The notes beneath the pieces were generated by a model. That model worked only from the letters and a program-made list of their open reading frames with translations. It did no database searches and was not told the DNA's origin. Source: VXNE01 sp964518405 (lineage in GTDB: Bacteria > Pseudomonadota > Gammaproteobacteria > Pseudomonadales > Azotimanducaceae). Taken from it: a stretch of DNA of 64,000 nucleotides. This document shows positions 25,298 to 33,958 of this stretch, in pieces (position 1 is the first letter of the stretch; every line of letters starts with the position of its first letter). The stretch lies in NCBI GenBank assembly GCA_964518405.1, contig CAZFGB010000216.1:10487-74486 (forward strand), read 5' to 3'. The position numbers and the translations under genes are program-made.

Positions 25298-26971
25298 ATG
25301 AGCGACAGTGACTCGCGCTTATCGCAAAAGGCTCGCACAGGCATCGCGGTGACGCTGTGCGTTTCCCTGGCCACTCTCGCCGCTGGGAGTGATCCCTGCA
25401 CCGACCGATTCACCGCGGGTCAACTCGGCAACGTCGAAGTGGCGGAACTGGAAGGTTGGCCACTCGAGCCCGAAACCGAGTACACGGTTGCTTCCGTTCG
25501 CATCATTCGCCAACAGATCTTCAACACGGACGACGCCGCGGAGAACAGGCCGCTGTTCCGCCTCGCCAACCGCTGGCACGTCAACACCAGGGAAGGCACG
25601 ATTCGAACGCTGCTTTTGTTCGGAGATGGAGACAGAGTCGACGCCAGACTGGTCGCCGAAACCGAACGGACGCTGCGCGCCAAGCGTTTCCTCTACGACG
25701 CGCGCGTGATCGCGAACCGCGTGTGCGGAAATGACGTCGACATCGTGGTCCTGACCCGGGATGTCTGGTCCCTCCACCCGACGTCAAGCCTCACCCGCAG
25801 CGGAGGCGAGAACGAATACGATCTGGGCTTCTCCGAACGCAACATCTTCGGCACCGGCGCCGAGGTGGACGCGGAACTGTTCAAGACCCTGGACCGTTCG
25901 GGCGCGAGCGCGGGTTTCTCGAACCCAAACCTGGGCAACAGTCGCGTCGGACTCGGGCTGCGTGTCGAGAACGCCGACGACGGCGACGGCGCGCTGGCAT
26001 TCATCGGCCGGCCGTTCCATGCGCTGGATGCCCGCCGCGCCTGGAACGTCACCGCGACCGCCTCGGAGTCCCGGCGCCGTCTGTACGACGCAGGCGAGGA
26101 GATCGCCTCGTTCGGGCTCGACTTTCGCCGGGCTGTCCTGTCGCGGGGCTGGTCGAAGGGACTGGTGCGCGGGTTCGCGAACCGCCTCAGTATGGGCGTC
26201 ACTTTCGAGGAGTGGGCTTTCAAGGATGTCCCGGAGTCGTTGCCGGACCTCGAGGACCGCGAATTCGCCTATCCCTTCGTTGCGTTCCAGCGCATCGGCG
26301 ACGACTTTTCCAGGGTGAGGAACCTGAACCGCGTCCAGGCGACGGAGGACGTCTTTCTCGGCCGCCAGTACGATCTGCTGCTCGGCTACTCGCCGCGGCG
26401 GGGCCACGTGGTCTACAACGCCGCATTCCGCGACGGCCACAGCTTCCGCGGCGAGGTCTCCGACATCCTGCTTTACGGCGCGCAAGTATCGGGGTTCTGG
26501 AACAGGAACAACGGCCGCGCCGAGAACCTGGCCGCGCAGGTCTGGGCACGCTATCGCCGCACCCAGACGGCCAGGTGGGGTCTATTCGTCGACGCCGAAG
26601 CCACCGCGACCGACCAGTTGACGCCGGATCAGCAGATCCTCGCCGGCGGCGACTCGGGCCTGCGCGGATACCCCAATCATTTCCAGGCCGGCGCCCACAG
26701 GTTCCGCATCACGGCCGAGGAACGTTACTACTCCGGAATCTACCTTTGGCGCGTGGTCCGCATGGCGGGCGCGGCATTCGTCGATGTCGGCGGAGCTTGG
26801 GGCTCCGCCCGCGACAACCCGGTGCTGGTCAACGTCGGCCTCGGCCTGCGGTTCGAGTCCACGCGCACCGACCGCGGCCGCGTCTACCACATCGATCTCG
26901 CCTTTCCGGTGGTGGACCAGCCGGGCACCCGAGGCGTGGAAATCACCATGACGGGCAAACGCAGCCTCTAA
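25298..26971 (+). CDS. Omp85/BamA-superfamily outer-membrane protein
   Basis: A 557-residue secreted protein: signal-like GIAVTLCVSLATLAAG near the N-terminus, then one or two POTRA-like segments (VASVRIIRQQIFNT, VDARLVAETERTLRAKRFLY, CGNDVDIVVLTRDVWSL). The second two thirds show alternating strands with aromatic ends, and ILAGGDSGLRGYPNHF, the lid-lock motif family of BamA/TamA/FhaC barrels. It ends FRFE-like GLRFESTRTDRGRVYHIDLAF. Role is uncertain: surface antigen D15-type assembly or transport. It is transcribed alone, divergent from the ThDP gene. Confidence 0.8.
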   Translation: MSDSDSRLSQKARTGIAVTLCVSLATLAAGSDPCTDRFTAGQLGNVEVAELEGWPLEPETEYTVASVRIIRQQIFNTDDAAENRPLFRLANRWHVNTREGTIRTLLLFGDGDRVDARLVAETERTLRAKRFLYDARVIANRVCGNDVDIVVLTRDVWSLHPTSSLTRSGGENEYDLGFSERNIFGTGAEVDAELFKTLDRSGASAGFSNPNLGNSRVGLGLRVENADDGDGALAFIGRPFHALDARRAWNVTATASESRRRLYDAGEEIASFGLDFRRAVLSRGWSKGLVRGFANRLSMGVTFEEWAFKDVPESLPDLEDREFAYPFVAFQRIGDDFSRVRNLNRVQATEDVFLGRQYDLLLGYSPRRGHVVYNAAFRDGHSFRGEVSDILLYGAQVSGFWNRNNGRAENLAAQVWARYRRTQTARWGLFVDAEATATDQLTPDQQILAGGDSGLRGYPNHFQAGAHRFRITAEERYYSGIYLWRVVRMAGAAFVDVGGAWGSARDNPVLVNVGLGLRFESTRTDRGRVYHIDLAFPVVDQPGTRGVEITMTGKRSL

Positions 26972-26988
26972 CGACGACGCATCTCGTC

Positions 26989-28251
26989 TTACTTCATCCG
27001 ATAGCGGATCGGGAGGCTCTTGAGTCCGCCCACGAACGTCGACTGCGAGTAGCGCGGTTCGCCGTTCAGCTCCACATGCTCGACCCGGCGCAGCAGTTCA
27101 TTGAACAGCGCCGCCATCTCCATTCTCGCCAGGTGCTGTCCCAGGCAGGCGTGCGCGCCGAAACCGAAAGCCAGGTGCCTGACCCCCGGACGATCCACCC
27201 GAAACGTGTAGGGTTCGTCGAACACGGCCGCATCGCGGTTGGCCGACGGATACCAGAGGATGCACGACTCGCCCTCCGCGATATCGGTGCCGCCCACCTC
27301 GCAGTCCTCCGTGGCGGTCCGCATGAAGTGCCGGACGGGCGTTACCCAGCGCACGACTTCATTGACGGCGGACGGCATGTGGCGTTCCGGATCGGCGCGA
27401 AGCTTCTGCATTTCGTCCGGATGTTCGATCAACGCCAGAAGGCCGCCCGCCAGGGACGAGCTGGTGGTGTCGTGTCCGGCGGTGGCGATGATGATGTAGT
27501 AGCCGTTCGTTTCGTGTTCGGGAACGGCTTCGCCGTCGATGCGCGCATTGGCTATCAGGCTGGCGACATCGCCCGTCGGATTGGCGCGGCGGCGGCGGCT
27601 CAACTTGGCGAAATACGCCTCGAAGTCCGCCACCACCTCAGGTAACGCGGTAATTTCGAAGGAACGGCGCGTGTCCGGGTCCGAACTGCCGAACAGTTCC
27701 TGGGTGAGTTTCATCATGAACGGCTCGTCGCGCTCCGGGATGCCCAGGATCGACATGATCACCCGCAACGGATACCAGATCGCGACATCCTTGACGAAGT
27801 CGCACTCGCCCCCCAATTCGGCGAGGCGGTCGACGTATTCCGTCGCCAGTTGCTCGATGCGGTCGGTGAGCACGAGCAGGTTGGATCTTGAGAACCACTC
27901 CTGCGTCAGCGCTCTGTATTGACCGTGATCGGGATCGTCCATGGTCACCAGCGAACGCACGAGGTGCTGCCGTCCCGTGAGTTCCAGAATGACGGCTTTC
28001 AGCAGCAGGGGACCCAAGAACGGACGCGGATCATTGATGAACAACGCCTTGTCGCTCTCGATGGACCTGATATCGGCATGGCGGGTGATGGACCAGAACG
28101 GTTCGAAGCCATTCGGCGACATCCTTCGGATGGGCGCGTTTTCGCGCAGCCATGCCAACTGCGCGTGTACCCAGTTCTCGTCCGCCCAGTTCGCTGAATT
28201 GACGATGGCGTCGTCCAGTTCCGGCGATTCGGTGAAGATCTGCGATTCCAT
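26989..28251 (-). CDS. cytochrome P450
   Basis: A soluble bacterial class I P450 of about 420 residues. The I-helix oxygen-activation motif is ATAGHDTTSS, the K-helix ExxR is in NEVVRW, the PERF-type region is EPYTFRVDRP and the heme-thiolate loop is FGFGAHACLGQHLAR with its Cys ligand. Starts upstream exist (ATG 28299, TTG 28308); I favour ATG 28251 for length. No ferredoxin or reductase gene is adjacent. Its catabolic neighbours suggest use in degrading a carboxylic acid or terpenoid; that is inference. Confidence 0.9.
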   Translation of the reverse strand: MESQIFTESPELDDAIVNSANWADENWVHAQLAWLRENAPIRRMSPNGFEPFWSITRHADIRSIESDKALFINDPRPFLGPLLLKAVILELTGRQHLVRSLVTMDDPDHGQYRALTQEWFSRSNLLVLTDRIEQLATEYVDRLAELGGECDFVKDVAIWYPLRVIMSILGIPERDEPFMMKLTQELFGSSDPDTRRSFEITALPEVVADFEAYFAKLSRRRRANPTGDVASLIANARIDGEAVPEHETNGYYIIIATAGHDTTSSSLAGGLLALIEHPDEMQKLRADPERHMPSAVNEVVRWVTPVRHFMRTATEDCEVGGTDIAEGESCILWYPSANRDAAVFDEPYTFRVDRPGVRHLAFGFGAHACLGQHLARMEMAALFNELLRRVEHVELNGEPRYSQSTFVGGLKSLPIRYRMK

Positions 28252-28392
28252 ATCCGTCAAGCGCGGGCGAATCCTTCGCCAGTCCGTTCCGGTCCACATT
28301 CTACCCAACGGCGGGCACGCGAGGGTCCTGAAGTCTCCCGAGGTCGCCTCCGCGGAACACCCGGGACGCCGCGCGACCGATCCGTCGCCAAT

Positions 28393-30327
28393 CTATTCCC
28401 CCGCAGCCAACTGCGCGAGTCCCGCTTCGACGCGGCGGGCCTTCGCCTCGTCCCACCACCACGCGTCGAGGTAGGGAACCCTGGTGAGCGAATCGTTCCT
28501 CACTTCGCCGAACTTGTCCCAGTGGACGAGGCGGAAACCGGGCTGAGAGCCCAAGGGAATGAAATAGAAGTTCCACAGCAGCACCCTGTCGAGCGCACGG
28601 GTGGCGGCATAGAGATCTTCGACCGTATCCGCGACGATAATCGACTGGATCAGGCTGTCCACAACCGGATTTCGCACGCGGGCCCAGTTCCGGCCGTAGT
28701 CATGGTCAGCGGCGGCGCTCCCGAACCAGTTGCGAAACTGCAAGCCGGGGGTAAATGTCGGATCGAGACGCACGGAGTTGCCGTCGAACTTGCCCGTCCG
28801 GCTGCGATAGAGCCATTGCGACACCTCGGGCGACACACCCGTGGTCCTGACGCCGATGCGGGCCAGGTTCCTGACCAGCGTGAGGTTCTGGCGTATCGAA
28901 TAGTAGGACACGCCGATGAAGTCCAGAGTGAACGGTTCTCCCGTTTCGATATTGCGCATGGTCCCGTCCCGAATGCGCCAACCGGCCTGCTCGAACAAGG
29001 CAAGCGCGCGTTTGATGTTCTGCCGCTCGTGTCCGAAACCGTCGCCCGATGGTTGCCTGAACTCCTCTGTGAACACCCGCGGCGGCACCTGGTCGCGCCA
29101 TGGATCGAGCAGCGCAAGCTCCCTCTCGTCCGGCAATCCGCGGTGGGCCATGGGCGAGTTCTGAAAGAAGCTCACGCCCGGATTGTAGAAGCCGTAGAAC
29201 AGGACGCGATTGGTCCAGGCGAAGTCGTACAGGAGCCAGAGCGCCTCGCGGATGCGCACATCCCGGAGGTGCGGCCGATCGAGATTCCAGAATATCGGCC
29301 ACCACAAGCCCTCGACGCGCGCCAGCGGCCTCAACTCGCGTTTGAAAAGGCCCGCCTTCACGGCGGGAAAGTCGTACTGCGTCGCCCAGTTCTTGGATAC
29401 CCCTTCCTCGCGGACATCGATGACATTGCCCTTGTGGGCCTCGATCATCACCTGCTCGTCGGCGAAGTGGTCGAACTTCACCCGCTGAAAGTTGAACCTG
29501 CCGTTGTTGACCGGGATATCCCGTCCCCAGTAGTTCTCGTACCTCTCGTATACGAGCAGGCGACCGACTTCCGCGCGCGCCAGCCGATACGGCCCGCTGC
29601 CAAGGGGCGCCTGGACCGTGGTCTTTCCGATGTCGCGGTCGGCCCAGTAGTGCTTCGGCAAGATGCTGAAAGCGCCGAGTGTGAACGGGAACGCCGGATT
29701 GATTTCCGCGTCCCGCTTGCGCACGAAACACAACTCGCGCTCGCCGAAGGCGAACACGCGATCAAGATCCGCGAGGGCCGTGCGAAAGGCGACCGATCCG
29801 TGCTCCTGGATCGCTTCGAATGTAAAAAGCACGTCTTCCGCGGTGATCGGCGAGCCGTCGTGCCAGGTTGCGTCCGCCCGCAGCCTGAACGCGACCCACT
29901 CGAGACCCGGACCCGCGACGACGCCATCGGCCAGCCGGCCGTAGTAGCTCACGGGTTCGTCGATGGCGGGTTCCAGAAGCGTGTCGTAGACCAATCTCCT
30001 GGTTGCGTCGTAGCCGGCCGCCAGGCGGCCCTTCTCGACGATCCCGTTGTAGTTGTCGAACGTGCCAAGCACGGCGACTCGCACTTCGCCGGCCTTGGGC
30101 GCAGCGGGATTGGCATAGGCGAAGTGCGTGAAACCGCTGTCGTACCGAAGCGGCAACAAGTGGGAAATTCCGTGCGCGTATCGGGGCTCGGCGCAGGGTC
30201 GCTCGCTGGCGGCCGCCATCGCCCAGGCGCCTGCGGCGACAATCAGCACACCTGCCAGCAGCCTCTGGGCGCCGCCGCCGCCGTCCGCCGTCGCGGCAAT
30301 GCCGGTTACCGTCCCGAACTCATCCAC
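28393..30327 (-). CDS. family 5 extracellular solute-binding protein (oligopeptide/microcin type)
   Basis: A periplasmic binding protein of about 644 residues. A signal peptide is seen as LLAGVLIVAAGAWAMAAA near residue 25-40, followed by mature CAEPRYAHGISHLL. YDTLLEPAIDEPVSYYGRLADG, the ATWHDGSPITAEDVLFTFE stretch and FPFTLGAFSILPKHYWADRD match the YejA/microcin-C-type SBP family 5. The start is uncertain: GTG 30327 overlaps the GNAT gene by 22 nt and gives a plausible n-region. No ABC permease genes follow, so the partner transporter is elsewhere. Confidence 0.82.
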   Translation of the reverse strand: MDEFGTVTGIAATADGGGGAQRLLAGVLIVAAGAWAMAAASERPCAEPRYAHGISHLLPLRYDSGFTHFAYANPAAPKAGEVRVAVLGTFDNYNGIVEKGRLAAGYDATRRLVYDTLLEPAIDEPVSYYGRLADGVVAGPGLEWVAFRLRADATWHDGSPITAEDVLFTFEAIQEHGSVAFRTALADLDRVFAFGERELCFVRKRDAEINPAFPFTLGAFSILPKHYWADRDIGKTTVQAPLGSGPYRLARAEVGRLLVYERYENYWGRDIPVNNGRFNFQRVKFDHFADEQVMIEAHKGNVIDVREEGVSKNWATQYDFPAVKAGLFKRELRPLARVEGLWWPIFWNLDRPHLRDVRIREALWLLYDFAWTNRVLFYGFYNPGVSFFQNSPMAHRGLPDERELALLDPWRDQVPPRVFTEEFRQPSGDGFGHERQNIKRALALFEQAGWRIRDGTMRNIETGEPFTLDFIGVSYYSIRQNLTLVRNLARIGVRTTGVSPEVSQWLYRSRTGKFDGNSVRLDPTFTPGLQFRNWFGSAAADHDYGRNWARVRNPVVDSLIQSIIVADTVEDLYAATRALDRVLLWNFYFIPLGSQPGFRLVHWDKFGEVRNDSLTRVPYLDAWWWDEAKARRVEAGLAQLAAGE

Positions 30328-30764
30328 TCGAACAGATGGTAGCGGCCGTCGTCCATGCCCATCGCCCTGTAGGTCTTTTGCGCTCCCGTGTTCTCGGTCG
30401 CGACATAGAGCCGGATTCCATGCAGGTCGGGAGATGCATCCACCTTGATCTTCAGGGCCTCGTACATCTTCCGAAATACTCCCCGGCGCCGAGCCGCGGG
30501 AACCACGTAAACCGAATGCACCCACAACACGGTTCCGTTGCGCCAATCGCTCCATTCCGGAACGGTCAGCAGGCAACCCGCCGGCTCGCCGTCCACCTCG
30601 GCGATCCAGTACGCCCCCTTGCGCGCGTCGTCGAAGACAGCCAGCACACCCTGTTCCACGGTGGGCCGATGCAGGGCAATCCCTTCCGTCTCGTCCGCCA
30701 TGCGGACCTGGAAACCCGCGATCGCAGCGGCGTCCTCGCGTCGACCGGGTCGAATCTGAATCAT
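30306..30764 (-). CDS. GNAT-family N-acetyltransferase
   Basis: A 152-residue acetyltransferase: IQIRPGRREDAAAIAGF at the N-terminus, then VLWVHSVYVVPAARRRGVFRKMYEAL with the R-R-x-G-x-x acetyl-CoA loop (here RRRGVF) and ATENTGAQKTYRAMGM near the end, the standard GNAT order. An in-frame GTG 18 nt upstream could be the start. It lies in the minus-strand run crotonase-cyclase-GNAT-SBP with gaps of 4-22 nt, suggesting one operon. Substrate unknown. Confidence 0.83.
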   Translation of the reverse strand: MIQIRPGRREDAAAIAGFQVRMADETEGIALHRPTVEQGVLAVFDDARKGAYWIAEVDGEPAGCLLTVPEWSDWRNGTVLWVHSVYVVPAARRRGVFRKMYEALKIKVDASPDLHGIRLYVATENTGAQKTYRAMGMDDGRYHLFEWMSSGR

Positions 30765-30785
30765 GGGCCTCGTGCCCCGCACGCT

Positions 30786-31751
30786 CTACCGGATGGCAAC
30801 CGGGTTGATGATCATCTGCACGGCGCCCCGGACCCTTGCGTGGCCGAGCACGAACAGAAACTCGAAAGCGCCGTCCCGCACCAGCGGTCCGGTGTTCATC
30901 GTTTCCAGTATGTAGATGCCGTTTTCCTTCAGCAGGATGACATGGCCCTGAAACGGCCGCGTCTGATCCGGCGGCGGTACGACATCGAGTCCCCAGGTGT
31001 CCGCGCCGACCGCCACGACGTTCTTGCCGGCGAGGTAGCTGGCGACCTCCTCGGTCTGCCCCGGCTCCGCCGACACCCATGCTTGCGGATCGGCCTTGAG
31101 TTTGGCGTCCGTCCAACCCGTGTGGAACAGCACGACATCTCCTTCGCGCACCGGCGTGCCCTGCTTCTTCTCCACCGCCCGCACATCGTCCACGCCGAAG
31201 AACTGGCCCGCCTCCATGGTTTCGACGCCGAAGTGTCCCGCCATGTCGAGCACGATGCCGCGGGCGACGATCGGCGGAATCTTGTCGATGCCGAGCTTGG
31301 TCAGTCCGGTGAGAAAGGCGAATTCCCTGGAGTCGTTGCAGTTGTAGAAGACGCCGCCCGGAGCTCCGACGTGGCCGAGTCCGTCGATCTGCGACCCGAT
31401 GCCGAACCAGCCCTGGAAGACATCGTCGTTGTAGGTGCTGTTGGGAAAGGCGACGCGGCCATGCTGCTGATTGGGCTGCACGACCTGCAGCATGAGGCCG
31501 CGCGGCGGAAACGCCGGCGTCGAAGAATCGATGGTGATGCCGAGGCTATAGGTCTTGCCCGTCCTGATGAGTTGGGACGCGGCCAGCACGGATTCCGCCG
31601 TGATGAGGTTCGCGCTCCCGATTTCGTCGGCTGCGCCCCAGCGCGACGGTTTGCAGTCATTCTCGGCGCCGGCACCGGTCGAGATGATCGCCAGCAGGAT
31701 TACCGATAGAGTCGGCAGGCTCCTGGCCCGCCATGCCTTTTCGCTGTGCAT
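30786..31751 (-). CDS. secreted cyclase-family hydrolase (kynurenine formamidase-like)
   Basis: A 321-residue metal-dependent hydrolase of the cyclase fold. It begins with a signal peptide (LPTLSVILLAIISTGAGA). Metal-binding and core stretches: GSQIDGLGHVGAPGGVFYN with its D-x-x-x-H, RGIVLDMAGHFG, GDVVLFHTGWTDA, VAVGADTWGLDVVP. In the family these hydrolyse amides or lactones such as N-formylkynurenine. It is unusual for being exported. It lies 4 nt after the crotonase gene. Confidence 0.82.
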   Translation of the reverse strand: MHSEKAWRARSLPTLSVILLAIISTGAGAENDCKPSRWGAADEIGSANLITAESVLAASQLIRTGKTYSLGITIDSSTPAFPPRGLMLQVVQPNQQHGRVAFPNSTYNDDVFQGWFGIGSQIDGLGHVGAPGGVFYNCNDSREFAFLTGLTKLGIDKIPPIVARGIVLDMAGHFGVETMEAGQFFGVDDVRAVEKKQGTPVREGDVVLFHTGWTDAKLKADPQAWVSAEPGQTEEVASYLAGKNVVAVGADTWGLDVVPPPDQTRPFQGHVILLKENGIYILETMNTGPLVRDGAFEFLFVLGHARVRGAVQMIINPVAIR

Positions 31752-31755
31752 CGAG

Positions 31756-32637
31756 TCAATCCTTGTCCTTGTACGTGTCGGAGCCCCGGTATGGACCGTC
31801 GCGCCACTGCAGCGCGCCCCTGAGTCCCTCGTCGCGCATCTTGTCCTGCCACTGGTAGCCGAACTCCGTGAATTGTCCCGCCGCGTCGAGATCGGTGGAA
31901 CTCCGGACCGAGGAGTAGATTCCCATGTTCTCGTAGAAGCGGTTCATGTTGACCTTGAGTATGGCCAGTTGGTCCGCAGTCATGATAGCTATCCGATCCG
32001 CCAGGGCGATCGCATTCTCCTCGAGTTTCTCCTTCGGCCACGCATAGTTGATCATGCCGATTTCCGCAGCCTCCCGACCGGTGACATTCTCGCCGGTGTA
32101 GTAGAGTTCCTTCGCCTTGCGCATGCCGATCACCAGCGGCCAGATGACGCCGGTGCGGGAGGTCCCGAGGCCGCGCAGGCCGGGATGCCCCAACTGTGCT
32201 TCCTCGTCGGCCACGACCAGGTCCGCCATCATCGCAAGCTCGCAGCCGCCGGCGATCGCGTAACCCGTCACCTGCGCGATGGTGATCTTCGCCATGTTCC
32301 AGAAATACATGTGGATGTCGGTGATCTGCTGCATCCCGGTGCGGATTCCCATCAACAGGCGGCGACCCTGGTCGTCCGTTTGCCGGTGCCGCCGAACCAC
32401 CGCGTCCGATCCGCGGCCTCGGGTCAGGTCATAACCGGCGCTGAAAGCCCGGCCTTCGCCCCGCACGATGATCACGCGGGCGGTGGAATCCGCCTCCAGA
32501 TCGTGCAGCGCGTCGTTGAATTCGTACAGCAATTCCTGCGACAGCGCGTTCAGCTTCTCCGGCCGGTTCAGCGTGATGCGCCCCACGCGGCCGTCGGTGC
32601 CGACACGATCAATGTAGATGTATTGGTAGTCAGCCAC
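31756..32637 (-). CDS. crotonase-family enoyl-CoA hydratase/isomerase
   Basis: A 293-residue crotonase: GRITLNRPEKLNALS, GRAFSAGYDLTRGRG (oxyanion 1), TGYAIAGGCELAMMADL (oxyanion 2), ADEEAQLGHPGLRGLG. GTG at 32637 was chosen because AGGGG lies 8-10 nt upstream; an earlier in-frame start lacks this. It shares the GALQWRDGPY-like C-terminus with the crotonase at 3527-4462. It heads the catabolic operon running down to 28393. Confidence 0.88.
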   Translation of the reverse strand: MADYQYIYIDRVGTDGRVGRITLNRPEKLNALSQELLYEFNDALHDLEADSTARVIIVRGEGRAFSAGYDLTRGRGSDAVVRRHRQTDDQGRRLLMGIRTGMQQITDIHMYFWNMAKITIAQVTGYAIAGGCELAMMADLVVADEEAQLGHPGLRGLGTSRTGVIWPLVIGMRKAKELYYTGENVTGREAAEIGMINYAWPKEKLEENAIALADRIAIMTADQLAILKVNMNRFYENMGIYSSVRSSTDLDAAGQFTEFGYQWQDKMRDEGLRGALQWRDGPYRGSDTYKDKD

Positions 32638-32820
32638 CTCGTTCCCCTTTTCCGTTCTCAAAACGTTGGCTACCAGTCTGCCGGACTTGCCGCACCAGCG
32701 GCAAGACCGACGACCCTTCCGGTCCGAAGGATTTCACGGCTTGCGCGTCATGCGGCAACTGGAGTAGAACGCCGTGGGGGAAGCGCCCGGTTCGGGGCAA
32801 CGACAGGGAGATAAGGAACG

Positions 32821-33795
32821 ATGGATACCAAAGTGTATGCCGGTACCGTTGGCTGGGGCGTCTGGGGCAGCAACGATCTCGGAGAAACCTGGCACCGAGC
32901 GTTTCGCGGCGTCTACGCCGAGTGCCGGATCTGGTCGATGTCGAGCCACCCGGATGAACCGGATGTCGTCTGGGCGGGTTCCGACAGGGGCGTCCTGCGG
33001 CAGGATCCGGATGGTCGCGCGGAAATCGTCCCGTCTCCCGCAGACGACATGTGCATCTGGGCATTCGCCCAATCTCCGAGGGATCCGAAGGTTCTCCTCA
33101 TCGGCACCCACCCGGGCGCCGTTTTTCGATCCGACGACGGTGGAGCGACCTGGCGCGCGCTTCCCATCCAGCTGGTCGAGGAGTGTCTGATAGGCAGACC
33201 GCGCATCACGCGGATCAGGTTCGATCCGTTCGACGAGGACACGATCTGGGCAAGCGCCGAAATCGACGCCGTGCATCGCAGCAGGGACGGCGGCGAGACC
33301 TGGGAGCGCCTCGAGAACGGCTTCGACTTTCCCGACATCCACGACATCGCCATCGTCGGCGACAACGGCGCCCGCAAGCTCCTCGCGGCGACCGCGCGGG
33401 GCCTGTACAAGTCGACCGACGAGGGCGCGAGCTGGCACTTTCAGGCGCTCGACTCGCCGTGGCAATACACTCGGGGGATGAAGCCGCGCGCCGACTTCGA
33501 CGGCACCGTGTTCCTCTGCAACGGCGATGGCCCTCCGGGCTCCGAGGGCACCCTGTGGCGAAGCCGCGATTGGGGCGAGACCTGGGAGGACGCGCACCTG
33601 CCGCCGACCAACTCGACTCCGTGGATGGTGGCGACGAACGATGCCGATCCGAACCTGCTGTTCCTCTGCACCAACCTCGGCCAGATGTACCGCAGCGACG
33701 ACGGCGGCGAGGCCTGGGCAAAGCTGCCCCGGGAGTTCGGCGAGATCCGCACGATGCTCTGGCATCCGACGGGGTCGGACCGGAGCGACAACTGA
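32821..33795 (+). CDS. BNR/Asp-box beta-propeller protein
   Basis: A 324-residue cytoplasmic beta-propeller. Asp-box repeats (S-x-D-x-G-x-x-W type) are seen at GSNDLGETW, RSDDGGATW, RSRDGGETW, KSTDEGASW, RSRDWGETW and RSDDGGEAW, spaced as in sialidase/VPS10-type and HCF136-type propellers. No signal peptide and no catalytic sialidase residues are visible, so it is likely a binding protein or a stress-related propeller. AAGGA is 5 nt before ATG. It stands alone. Confidence 0.78.
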   Translation: MDTKVYAGTVGWGVWGSNDLGETWHRAFRGVYAECRIWSMSSHPDEPDVVWAGSDRGVLRQDPDGRAEIVPSPADDMCIWAFAQSPRDPKVLLIGTHPGAVFRSDDGGATWRALPIQLVEECLIGRPRITRIRFDPFDEDTIWASAEIDAVHRSRDGGETWERLENGFDFPDIHDIAIVGDNGARKLLAATARGLYKSTDEGASWHFQALDSPWQYTRGMKPRADFDGTVFLCNGDGPPGSEGTLWRSRDWGETWEDAHLPPTNSTPWMVATNDADPNLLFLCTNLGQMYRSDDGGEAWAKLPREFGEIRTMLWHPTGSDRSDN

Positions 33796-33810
33796 ACGCG
33801 CCGGCGGCGG

Positions 33811-33958
33811 TCATGGGAGTACCTCTCCGGCGACGGGGAAACGTCGGCGCTTCGTTACGCGTCAGCGGTCGGGGAGAGCTTCCGTTTCTTTGCGAGGGAC
33901 ACCCTCGCGCTCCGTTTCTTTGCGAGGGACACCCTCGCGCTCCCGGGGCCGAAGGCTC
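33811..33958 (+). repeat. dispersed hairpin repeat, copy C (long form)
   Basis: The longest copy. It has the upstream block shared with copy B, then GCGTCAGCGGTCGGGGAGAG, two hairpin units and CGGGGCCGAAGGCTC. It lies in the convergent space between the propeller gene and lon, a terminator-like position. Confidence 0.78.
33881..33940 (+). repeat. perfect 2 x 30-bp tandem duplication
   Basis: 33881-33910 and 33911-33940 are identical. Each unit carries the perfect stem-loop GCGAGGG-ACA-CCCTCGC. It is part of repeat copy C and shows recent duplication of the hairpin block. Confidence 0.9.

Noticed and set aside
33881..33940. Tandem 30-bp repeats as a CRISPR array
   Set aside because: Only two units, directly adjacent, no spacers and no cas genes.
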